DNA from: Irpex lacteus
Taxonomy: Eukaryota; Basidiomycota; Agaricomycetes; Polyporales; Irpicaceae
NCBI GenBank assembly: GCA_001986395.2
Contig: MQVO02000103.1
Coordinates: 1 to 34,636 of the forward strand
Length of the DNA: 34,636 nt
Direction of reading: 5' to 3'
Position numbers and translations under genes: made by a program. Each line of letters begins with the position of its first letter. Position 1 is the stretch's first letter. Below the pieces are notes generated by a model. That model was not told the DNA's origin and made no database searches. It saw nothing but the letters and a program-made list of their open reading frames with translations. This document shows, one piece after another, positions 1-8,176 of this stretch.

Positions 1-75
1 TGGCCGCAGGCCTCCCTCTCCAGGACCGCCGAGAGGAGGCCACGGAGTTCCCCGAGCTCCGGGCGGAGGCCCTCT

Positions 76-111
76 GGTCCTCCTGGTCCTCCTGGTCCTC
101 CTGGACCCCCA
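76..111 (+). repeat. 9-bp tandem repeat encoding Gly-Pro-Pro
   Basis: Three exact copies of GGTCCTCCT (76-102) followed by a degenerate fourth (103-111) encode a collagen-like Gly-Pro-Pro run in the Gag of element A. Such a short in-frame repeat can change length by slippage without breaking the frame. Confidence 0.9.
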
Positions 112-703
112 GGGTGGCAAGGTAGCGTGAATGGTTGGGACCCTAACTTCAACCTTCCAGCCGTCATGGTCTCTCGTATGGAATCCAAGGTTAAAGCGGA
201 AGACATACCAGAATGGGACGGAAACCGCTCCACGGCCATACAGTGGATGTCCGACGTGCAAGAAGTCGCGGGTGTGGGGGGCTACGTGCCGTACCAGATG
301 GGTCAGCACCTTTGGCTGCGACTCAAAGAAGGCTCGCCCGCACGTACCTGGTATCAGACCCTGCCTTTCAGCTGGAAGACTTGGATGAAGAGATATCACC
401 TGAACTTCCTGTCCATGGTGAAGTCGCACTTACTGGGAGATCGTTGGCTGGAAAGAACGCAACGCGGAGTACGCCACGCAGAGATTCCGCCAAGAAGGGC
501 ACCAACGGGAATCTCCCTTAGAGTTCATACAGCGTAGGATACTCTATACGCGCATGCTAATTCCTATGCACACGATAGGAGGCCCAGAGGAGATTCGCCT
601 CGTCATGGAACGGGCCCCGACTGTATGGAAGACCATCCTCGTCGTCGAATCGGTCTCGTCGGTGATGGAGCTTCAAACTCGTTTGAGCGATCTAGAGAAC
701 CAG

Positions 704-708
704 CTTGT
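704..708. repeat. Target-site duplication of B1, left copy (CTTGT)
   Basis: CTTGT directly precedes the TGTGAGG start of the left LTR and recurs directly after the TTACA end of the right LTR at 10615-10619. Five bases is the usual duplication size for Ty3/gypsy integrases. Confidence 0.92.
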
Positions 709-956
709 TGTGAGGATTGGGTTTCTAACTGCTTAGCGTAGAAGCATAGAGGCGGGCGCTATGGGATAGCGGCCCGGCGATGGTGAGAGGTGGGAAAGGA
801 TCGTCCCAATTAGGTATAAACTATATAGTTTGGCGCGAGCGCACATCGTGCGCGAGTCGACGTAAAAGTAACTTGACTTTCACCTTTGTACTAGCGTAGA
901 CTTCCGAATAGGACTCGGTCAAGCTTACGTTGTGCGTGAGGTGTGAAGTTCTTACA
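709..956 (+). repeat. B1 5' LTR (248 bp)
   Basis: Begins TGTGAGG and ends CTTACA, giving the canonical TG...CA ends with short imperfect inverted repeats. By eye it appears identical to the B2 LTR at 26321-26568 and nearly identical to 10368-10614. It contains a TATA-like element at 815-820 and supplies promoter and RNA-processing signals for the element. Confidence 0.95.
815..853 (+). promoter_or_regulatory. LTR core promoter candidate with palindrome and hairpin
   Basis: TATAAA at 815-820 runs into the perfect 12-bp palindrome AACTATATAGTT (819-830). Ten bases downstream GCGCAC (839-844) and GTGCGC (848-853) form a stem around ATC. The TATA-like box suggests RNA polymerase II initiation some 25-40 bp downstream or more, which would place the hairpin near the RNA 5' end. 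The same arrangement occurs in the other two LTR copies. Transcription start is inferred, not seen. Confidence 0.55.
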
Positions 957-1047
957 CTTTTTTAAGCTTCGAGCTTTCGAAACTACGCTAAACGCATTCA
1001 CTCTCCTACGAAAACTCGACAACTCGCTCGACGACTCGAATCAAAAA

Positions 1048-4000
1048 ATGGCCGAACCGACTCGCCCAAGGGACGCACGGACGACAGCCAACACCGGACC
1101 TACGACAACGCAGGCTGGAGAAAATCCCCAAGGGGAACAAAACAGGGCCTTCGAAGACGAAGAAGATGAGGCCGTGGCGGTACCGAAAGATAAAGGAAAG
1201 CAGAGGGCGATGCCCCCTCCAACGAACGTGATGACGGGACGAATGACGAGGAGTAAGAGTCGGAACGAGGGTCGACCAACCGCAAGCGAGACGGCGGTGG
1301 TAGACGCGGCACAGACGATGACGAAAACGAGAGAGAAGGCGAGACAGGAGAGAAGGGATGAAGAGAACAGGGACAGAGGCGAGTACAATCGCCCCAGCAC
1401 AGAGAGACAACGAGCTAAACAGGCCGCGGAACACCCGTCGAGGCCGTCCGCTGAGGCATCCACGAGCAGGCAGGCGGCGTCCACGATCCGGAGGACCAGC
1501 AAGAGGAGGAAGACCGGGAAGAAGACCTAGTCAACGCGGTCAACGCCAGCCTCGAGTACCTCCACGAGTCGCAGAAGAAACTCGACAAGTACCGAACGTT
1601 GAGAGTACGAGAGGACGAACGATTTGAAGAAATGGTCGAGATATCCGGTAGCCTACTGCGAGGAATCACGAAGGCAATTAAGAAATTAAACCTACCCGCA
1701 GAAGAGGAAGAACGGGTACTGGGGCCCTTCAAGCAAATCGGGAAGAGTCCGAACGATCGCAAGAGCGAGGAACGCGAGGAGACACAGCTCACGGAGGACG
1801 ATAGAGGATCTGGCAGCCAAGCGAGACACGGAAAAGACCGCGAGACCCGACTCAGAGAAGCGGGACTAGGTGACGCCCCCGCCGCGGGACGCGATGACGA
1901 GAACCACGATGACGACCGACGAGACAGAGGTCGCCGTGAGAACACCGCGCGCAGCGACGATAACGGGGATCGTGGAGACAGGCGACAGGTGCGTGGAGGA
2001 GCAGGTGGACCACCCGATGGAGACGACGATGGGAGCAGCAGCGATGAAGGTGCTGACGATCGCAGAGACAATCGGGATGAAAGGGAGGATAGAAACCGCC
2101 GCAGGCGGGACAATAGTAGACGCAGAGATACGAGTAGACACGTAGGAATGAACGATTCCAGAGGTCGTCGCCGAGAGTTGGGAGCGGGATCCATCTCGAT
2201 GGCGCAACCGTACTCTGCCGCGCTGCCCATAGTAGATAGGACAGCGAGCAATATCATGCGCATCATCGAACGAGTCATAGAGTCAGACACGAGTGAATTA
2301 CCTCCCGTCATTAAGCAGTACAAGCCCACGCCACCAGAGACGTATAACGGTGAAGATAACGTGAATGTATATTTCGGGTGGCTACAGAATCTAGCAAGGT
2401 ACTACTGGATTGTACGGCTAGTGGGGGCAGAGAATGACGAGCTAAGGGTGTACGCGGTCGGAGATGCACTAGGAGGCGAGGCCAAGAAATGGTACTTATC
2501 TGAGGTAATGGGACCAAACCGTCAAAAGTGGGATTGGACGTTCTTAGAGATAATACTCGAATTGAACAGAAGATTCGTACGACAAGCGACTGTACAGCTC
2601 GCGACGGAGAACTACCATAGTGTGGAGTTCAAGGCTTCGACAGGAGTGTCGGGACTGTACACCGAGATGATGAAGTACGCCACGCAACTGGTGGAACACC
2701 CAGGGGAATACGCATTCAGGCGTAAATTCCTCCAGGAACTACCAGACGAAATGAGCAATACGATCATGAGGTCACGAAAGATGACAGCGGAGACTCACAC
2801 GATGGACGAGATACTTGAGGAGGCCTTGGCCATTGAAAACGCTGACAAGACTGCCCGGATATTCCATAAGCATAAGGCTGGAAGGTCGGGGAATAGTGCG
2901 AGTTCGAACGTACGACTCAGTGGAACGGGAGGCAACCCGAGGGTAGTTAATGCGAATTCGACTACCAATAGATCAATGGTTAATCGAGGAGGGGGACGCT
3001 TCGTACGTCGCAACCCAATGACGACCAGAGTCGAAGCGAACAAGTCAGCAACACGAGATAATGCCAACAATGATATCGCACCCACCGGAGGTAGTGCAAG
3101 CGCAGCCGGACAGCGACAGGCTACGGCTCCGATCACGAGGAGAATGACGGAGAGAACGGTGGACATGTCAAAAATTCAATGCTTTAAATGCAAGGAATTC
3201 GGACATTACGCCAGCGCGCATGATCGAGGGGAGCTGCGAGCCATGGACGTCGAGACGGCAGTGGACGAAGGGGAGACAGAATCGTCTGAAGACACGGGTG
3301 AGGGCGCCCCAACCGAGGAAGAAGGGCTAGAGGGGGAGCAATACAACGACGTGTACGAAGACGAGCTAGAAGCGTACGAAATGGAGGATCAGTTCTACGA
3401 CGCAGAAGGAGACGAACTCACCTTCGCGCCTATGCGGGTCGAGGACGACGACGAGGACGATATCATAGCCATGGATCCGCCTGAGGTGGATCAAGAGGAA
3501 AGCGAGGATGAACTTCACGAAGTTATGCACGACGAGGAACACGCGCCACTAGTGGAAGGTCATCCTGAGCACGACGCAGAGGCCATGCGGTTGTCGATTC
3601 GAGGACTTAACAACGTTATGGCCCAGTTCCTGATGAACGACCATATCGACGCGAATCCGAGGAGGGAGCCGATCGAGGACGTCGTGGTAGACGACCGGGC
3701 ACGACTATACTTCCGCAACCGAGTGGACGAGGAACACGTTGAGTTCCTCTCGGACGCGGCAATGCGGCTAATGCAGGACGTGCATGGGATGCGGACCGAT
3801 CTTATGCATATCTGGTGGGCCATGGATAATGGTGCCTCGACAAATGAGTTAGCCAACATTGTTGCGAGGACGAGAAGGCGGGAAGAACGTAGGGTTACCA
3901 GTGGTCGTGAGTCATTGTCGGGACGACTGTCAGAGGAGGCCGCGTTTGAGTTGAGAGATACACAAAGCAGGCATCGTAACGTACTTGGCAATCGGCCGAC

Positions 4001-4748
4001 AGTATTCCAGCTGGCCGCGAGGCAGCTGATGACAGAGATCGAAGAGGAGATGGGTCCCAATGTAACCGACGATGACATGCCGGGGCTGGTAGACCTCAAC
4101 TCGGACGGAGAGGAGGTCCCAGTGGCGAATGGAACGGCAAGATCCGATGCCTCTGAAGGGAACAGCGATAGTGGGTCCGACCACGCAAGCGTGGACCTGA
4201 GGGGAATGCGAACCGTGGAGGCCGGCCCACAATTGAACAGCATGTCGGAGGTACAGGGACAGCGTGCAGCGATGAGAGTGACGTCGCAGTCACACCCGCG
4301 ACCGTCTAATCCGTCCACATGCATGACTATACATGTGATGGTTAACGGACTAAAAGGGGTGGCATTAATTGATACGGGATCGTCGATCAACGCCATAAGC
4401 CCAGCGTTTGCTTGCGTAGCGAACTTGGAAGCGTTCCCATTGGAGAAACCCGTGGGCTTACAACTCGGATGCGTGGGGAGTCGGTCCAAGATAAACTACG
4501 GAATGAACCAACGGGTACAGATGGAGGGAATCGAGATAACCACGTACTTCGATGTGGTAAACCTGGACCATTACGACTTGGTCCTGGGAATCCCGTTCCT
4601 ACGCACGCAGAAGGTGGTGCTACACTTCGGCGAGGGTTCTCTACGAGTGGGGAGCCAGAATGTACCTACGTTGACAAAAGAAGAGAGGCGTATCAGCAAC
4701 AACGCCAGGGAACGCGCGAAGAGGGGAACGGGCCCACGTACGGTGTGA
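1048..4748 (+). pseudogene. Element B Gag-Pro, copy B1 (one-base frameshift)
   Basis: Starts at the ATG after AATCAAAAA, as in B2. The frame breaks at 1488-1489, where B1 has ATCCGG and B2 has ATCCCGG; the rest is open from 1599 or earlier to the TGA at 4746. Order: a very charged Arg/Asp/Glu-rich N-terminal third; a capsid-like region from about 2343 (YNGEDNVNVYFGWLQNLARYYW...LVEHPGEYAFRRKFLQELPDEM); a zinc knuckle near 3180; a long acidic stretch; and a retropepsin-like protease with ALIDTGSS near 4371 and LVLGIPFL near 4580. Compared with B2 I noticed one substitution, Met for Thr, at 3145. The break sits in a homopolymer and could be a consensus error. Confidence 0.88.
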
Positions 4749-4811
4749 CTACCCGACAGCAAAGGAACCCAAGACGATCCGCCGTCTTCAGCGAAAGCGA
4801 CCGCGGCTTCG
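4746..4811 (+). promoter_or_regulatory. Candidate stop-codon readthrough signal between Gag-Pro and Pol
   Basis: The Gag-Pro stop is UGA followed by CUA, and the frame then stays open straight into Pol. UGA-CUA is an established leaky stop context in several viral and cellular readthrough genes. Downstream, AAGACG (4771-4776) pairs with CGTCTT (4783-4788), and CGAAAGC (4792-4798) can pair with GCTTCG (4806-4811) with one bulged A. CCGC in the first loop (4779-4782) could alternatively pair with GCGG (4803-4806), giving a possible pseudoknot. The whole segment recurs in B2. Function is inferred. Confidence 0.65.
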
Positions 4812-7800
4812 TCTACAGGGGAGGAGGTGCTAGTGGCATTATCAGAAAAGAAAAGAATGAACAAATTGCTAGAGGACGAGATAACAGTTCTGAGAGAGAG
4901 GTGGCTGGAACGGTACAAAGACATGTTAGCGGGAGTACCGGAGAAGTTACCTCCTATGCGGGAGATCAACCATCGAATACCGATAATAGACGAAAATCAC
5001 ACGTACCGATATCATCATCCCAGATGCGCTGACGCGCTGAAGCCTAAACTATTGGAAAAGATACAGAGATACGTACGTTCAGGGTGGTGGATTTTCAAGA
5101 ACGTGCCACAGGCCGCGCCCATGATGTGCCTACCTAAGCGAGATGGAGGGTTACGCACAGTATTCGACTGCAGGCAACGTAATGACAATACCATTCATGA
5201 TGTATCGCCATTCCCAGATCAAGAGCAGATCCGAATGGATGTGGCCAGAGCCAAGTATCGATCAAAAATCGATTTGTCAGACGCGTACGAGCAGGTCAGA
5301 ATCGAACCCGAAGATATCGGGAAGACCGCGTTCTCAACAGTATATGGGACAATGATCAGTCAGGTGATGCAACAAGGGGACTGTAACGCACCATCCACGT
5401 TCCAACGCTTGATGACCCATATATTCAAGGAATATATTGGACGGTTCGTACATGCGTATCTGGACGACGTCTTCGTGTTTTCGGATACGATCGAGGACCA
5501 CGAAGATCACCTAGGCAAAGTCTTCGAGTGTCTCAGGAAGGCAGAACTATACCTTAAGGCCTCCAAATGTGACCTATACTCACCAAGGATGGACTGTCTG
5601 GGGCATATCATCGACAACGACGGGTTACACGCAAGTGCGGATAAAATGTCGAAGGTCAGAGAGTGGAGGACACCGAGAGACTATAACGACGTACAGAGAT
5701 TCCTTGGCTTGGTGCAATACTTGGCACACTTTATGCCCGACGTGTCTGCGTTCACAGGACCGTTGGCGGAGATCACTAGGAACGGACACAGCTTCATGTG
5801 GAAGCCATTACACCAGAAATGCTTTGAGATGATAAAGACACTCGCCTGCAAGGTACCTATCCTACGACCCATAGACGCACGGGTGGATGAACCAATCTGG
5901 GTCATCTGCGATGCGTCACTGTACGGAGTGGGGGCGGTATATGGGCAAGGCCCTGAATGGCATACATGCAGACCTGCAGGGTTCATGTCAAAGAAATTCA
6001 CGATAGCACAGCATGCGTACCGGGTGTTCGAGATGGAGACGATAGCGATACTGGAGGCGTTATTGAAGTGGGAAGACAAGCTGTTGGGATATCCTATTAA
6101 GATAGTGACCGACCATAAAGCACTTGAGTTCTTCAAGACACAGGCGCACTTCAATCCTCGCCAGACCAGGTGGATGGAGTACATTGAACGATTCAACTAC
6201 GAGATCATGTACGTGAAGGGCGAACTGAACAAGGTGGCTGACTGTCTGTCACGATATTACGCTTCCGATAGAGATGGAGAGACTCACCCGTACGATGAGT
6301 TTGTTAACGCAGACGCGCGATTCGATCCAGAGGGGGATGAGCTGCCTATGGAAAGGGCGCTGGAGCTGAGGAGAATGGAGACACGAAGCAGAAGCTTCAA
6401 GGCCAAGGCTGAGGTCGAGGAGCGGACGGCCGAGGCTGAAGAGCTACACAAGAACGAGGAGGATCCGGTGGCCGCCCAACCCGAGGAGGCCGCCCAACCA
6501 TTGGACGAGAGAATGAAGGGTGTTCCCGACTTCTTACACCTAGTCCAGAAGGGCTACGGAGCTGATACAACGTTGGGAAAGGTAGTGAAGGCCCCGGCGG
6601 AGCATCGACTATTCAAATATCAGGATGATCTACTGTATGTCAAGAATCATGGCGGAGACGACGTACTGTGTGTTCCAAGAATTAAACACGGAAAGCGCAC
6701 TCTTACAGAGATAGTAATCGAGGCCGCTCACTCCGCGATTGGACACTTTGGATCCAGGAAAACGAGTGACTACGTGAGACGATGGTACTGGTGGCCTAAT
6801 ATGGGCAAGGAAATCGAGGCGTACTGTGCGACCTGCGGGGTGTGCCAGACTACGAAGGACAGCACGCAAAAGCCGGCGGGACTGCTGCATGGTATGCCAA
6901 TCCCTCAGAGGCCATGGCAGTCGATAGCAATGGATTTTGTGGGACCATTCCCGAAGAGTGGAGGATACGACTACTTGTGGGTAGTCATATGCCGACTGAC
7001 GTCGAGTGTACACCTGATACCCACGGTCACTAAGGTCAAGGCGAGCGAGTTGGCGTGGATGTACGTACGGGATATTGTTCGACTGCACGGGGTGGCCGAC
7101 AGTATCGTGAGCGATAGAGATTCAAAGTTTACCTCGGCGTTCTGGACGGAGGTGCAGAGACTGTTGGGCACGAAGTTGCTGATGTCAACCGCGTTTCATC
7201 CCCAGACGGATGGATCTACAGAACGCGCAAACAGATCAGTAGTGCAAGTATTGCGAGCAGTGGTAAAGCCAGATCAGAAGGATTGGGTGGACAAGCTACC
7301 GATGGTCGAATTCGCTCTGAACTCGTCCATCAGCAGCTCCACGGGGTTTGCACCTTTCGAGTTGACTGGGGGTTTCCTGCCTCGAATGGTGCAGAGTATT
7401 CCGACGTCGGCACTCCCCGGCGTGAAGCAATTCGCGGAGGCGGCACTGGATAACCTTCAGAAGGCAAGGGACGCAATCATCGCAGCTCGAGTGCAGCAAA
7501 CGTTCCACGCGAATAAGCGGCGACGGGATGAGAACGTACACCGCGGCGAGGAACGACCAGTGGGGGTTGGTGATATGGTGTACCTATCGACTGAGAACCT
7601 TAACCTGCCGAAGGGTAGGGCTAAGAAACTCCTACCAAAGTTCATAGGCCCGTATAAGGTGACAAGAGCCAACTCGGATACGTCAACGTATACTATCGCG
7701 TTGTCCGAGGACTTAAAGAAACGACGGATCCACCCGACGTTCCATGTTAGTCGCCTGAGACGTCACGAACCGAACGACGACTCACTGTTCCCCAACCGGG

Positions 7801-8024
7801 AGACAAGGGTGTACTACGACCTAGGGACCCCCAGCGACGCTGATTGGTTGGTCGACGCCATAGTCGCTCACAAGGGGAAGGGCAAATCCCTCAAGTTCCA
7901 CGTAAAGTGGACGTTGGGAGATGACACATGGGAACCACTCGCTCACGTAGAAGATTGCATAGAATTGGAGAACTATCTCGAGACACAGGGAGTCAAGAAG
8001 GCGACCGAATTGAAGTCAAAGTGA
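4749..8024 (+). CDS. pol: Element B Pol: RT, RNase H, integrase, chromodomain (copy B1)
   Basis: Open in the Gag-Pro frame from just after the UGA; the first ATG is at 4857, so translation is by readthrough or internal initiation. Reverse transcriptase lies at about 5120-5640 with FDCRQRNDNT, QGDCNAPSTFQ and catalytic YLDD (5457-5468). RNase H is at about 5890-6270 (ICDAS, FEMETIAILEAL, VTDHKALEFF). Integrase has an HHCC zinc finger (about 6725-6850) and a DDE core: D in MDFVGPFP near 6931, D in VSDRDSKF near 7110, E in TDGSTERANR near 7218. A GPY/F module follows (FIGPYKV near 7645), then a chromodomain (about 7843-7980, with FHVKWTLGDDTWEP). It copies and integrates the element. All catalytic residues are present; no break seen. 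Confidence 0.95.
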   Translation, partial: LPDSKGTQDDPPSSAKATAASSTGEEVLVALSEKKRMNKLLEDEITVLRERWLERYKDMLAGVPEKLPPMREINHRIPIIDENHTYRYHHPRCADALKPKLLEKIQRYVRSGWWIFKNVPQAAPMMCLPKRDGGLRTVFDCRQRNDNTIHDVSPFPDQEQIRMDVARAKYRSKIDLSDAYEQVRIEPEDIGKTAFSTVYGTMISQVMQQGDCNAPSTFQRLMTHIFKEYIGRFVHAYLDDVFVFSDTIEDHEDHLGKVFECLRKAELYLKASKCDLYSPRMDCLGHIIDNDGLHASADKMSKVREWRTPRDYNDVQRFLGLVQYLAHFMPDVSAFTGPLAEITRNGHSFMWKPLHQKCFEMIKTLACKVPILRPIDARVDEPIWVICDASLYGVGAVYGQGPEWHTCRPAGFMSKKFTIAQHAYRVFEMETIAILEALLKWEDKLLGYPIKIVTDHKALEFFKTQAHFNPRQTRWMEYIERFNYEIMYVKGELNKVADCLSRYYASDRDGETHPYDEFVNADARFDPEGDELPMERALELRRMETRSRSFKAKAEVEERTAEAEELHKNEEDPVAAQPEEAAQPLDERMKGVPDFLHLVQKGYGADTTLGKVVKAPAEHRLFKYQDDLLYVKNHGGDDVLCVPRIKHGKRTLTEIVIEAAHSAIGHFGSRKTSDYVRRWYWWPNMGKEIEAYCATCGVCQTTKDSTQKPAGLLHGMPIPQRPWQSIAMDFVGPFPKSGGYDYLWVVICRLTSSVHLIPTVTKVKASELAWMYVRDIVRLHGVADSIVSDRDSKFTSAFWTEVQRLLGTKLLMSTAFHPQTDGSTERANRSVVQVLRAVVKPDQKDWVDKLPMVEFALNSSISSSTGFAPFELTGGFLPRMVQSIPTSALPGVKQFAEAALDNLQKARDAIIAARVQQTFHANKRRRDENVHRGEERPVGVGDMVYLSTENLNLPKGRAKKLLPKFIGPYKVTRANSDTSTYTIALSEDLKKRRIHPTFHVSRLRRHEPNDDSLFPNRETRVYYDLGTPSDADWLVDAIVAHKGKGKSLKFHVKWTLGDDTWEPLAHVEDCIELENYLETQGVKKATELKSK

Positions 8025-8130
8025 CGAAGGTTGACCTGAGGCGAGCACGTGGGCCGGAACAGCGGGCCGGCCCGAGGCGGAAATTTTAGAAAGAAAATTG
8101 GAACGAGGCTGACCTTGCATCATACCATCA

Positions 8131-8167
8131 CCACCTAATCTACTCTACGGTATCTCAACCTAATCAG
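8131..8167 (+). promoter_or_regulatory. Candidate 3' splice site ahead of the element B third ORF
   Basis: CTAAT (8135-8139) resembles a fungal branch point and is followed by a fairly pyrimidine-rich stretch ending CCTAATCAG (AG at 8166-8167), nine bases before the ATG at 8177. A spliced subgenomic RNA would bring the third ORF close to the 5' end. The donor is not identified, so this is inference from local sequence. Confidence 0.35.
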
Positions 8168-8176
8168 AACGGTGTG

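Larger units (their letters stand above)
1..708 (+). pseudogene. Element A Gag, N-terminal part (partial, frameshifted)
   Basis: Gag forms the particle that packages retrotransposon RNA. The frame is open from the left edge through a Gly-Pro-Pro stretch (76-111) and a capsid-like region with the pattern GWDPNFNLPAV...WDG...AIQWM...LWLRLKEGSPARTWYQTLP. Around 451-460 the coherent protein moves from the frame starting at base 1 to the frame of base 461, which reads NAEYATQRFRQEGHQRE and continues to SDLENQLV at 708. This implies a one-base gain or two-base loss. The protein is then cut by the 5' LTR of B1 and resumes at 10620. The true start is off the window. The match to basidiomycete gypsy Gag proteins with Gly-Pro-Pro runs is from memory of the family. 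Confidence 0.8.

Noticed and set aside
957..970. Self-priming site of Tf1 type in element B
   Set aside because: The segment right after the LTR has only about five bases of complement in the LTR (AAAAG with CTTTT), too few to support it.
3560..4489. 309-codon antisense ORF, repeated at 29173-30102
   Set aside because: It lies opposite the acidic part of Gag-Pro. Its conservation between copies follows simply from the near-identity of the copies.
4412..5032. 206-codon ORF in another plus frame spanning the Gag-Pro/Pol junction, repeated at 30025-30645
   Set aside because: It overlaps protease and the Pol start in a frame with no recognisable protein. Pol is in the Gag-Pro frame, so it is not needed as a frameshift bridge.
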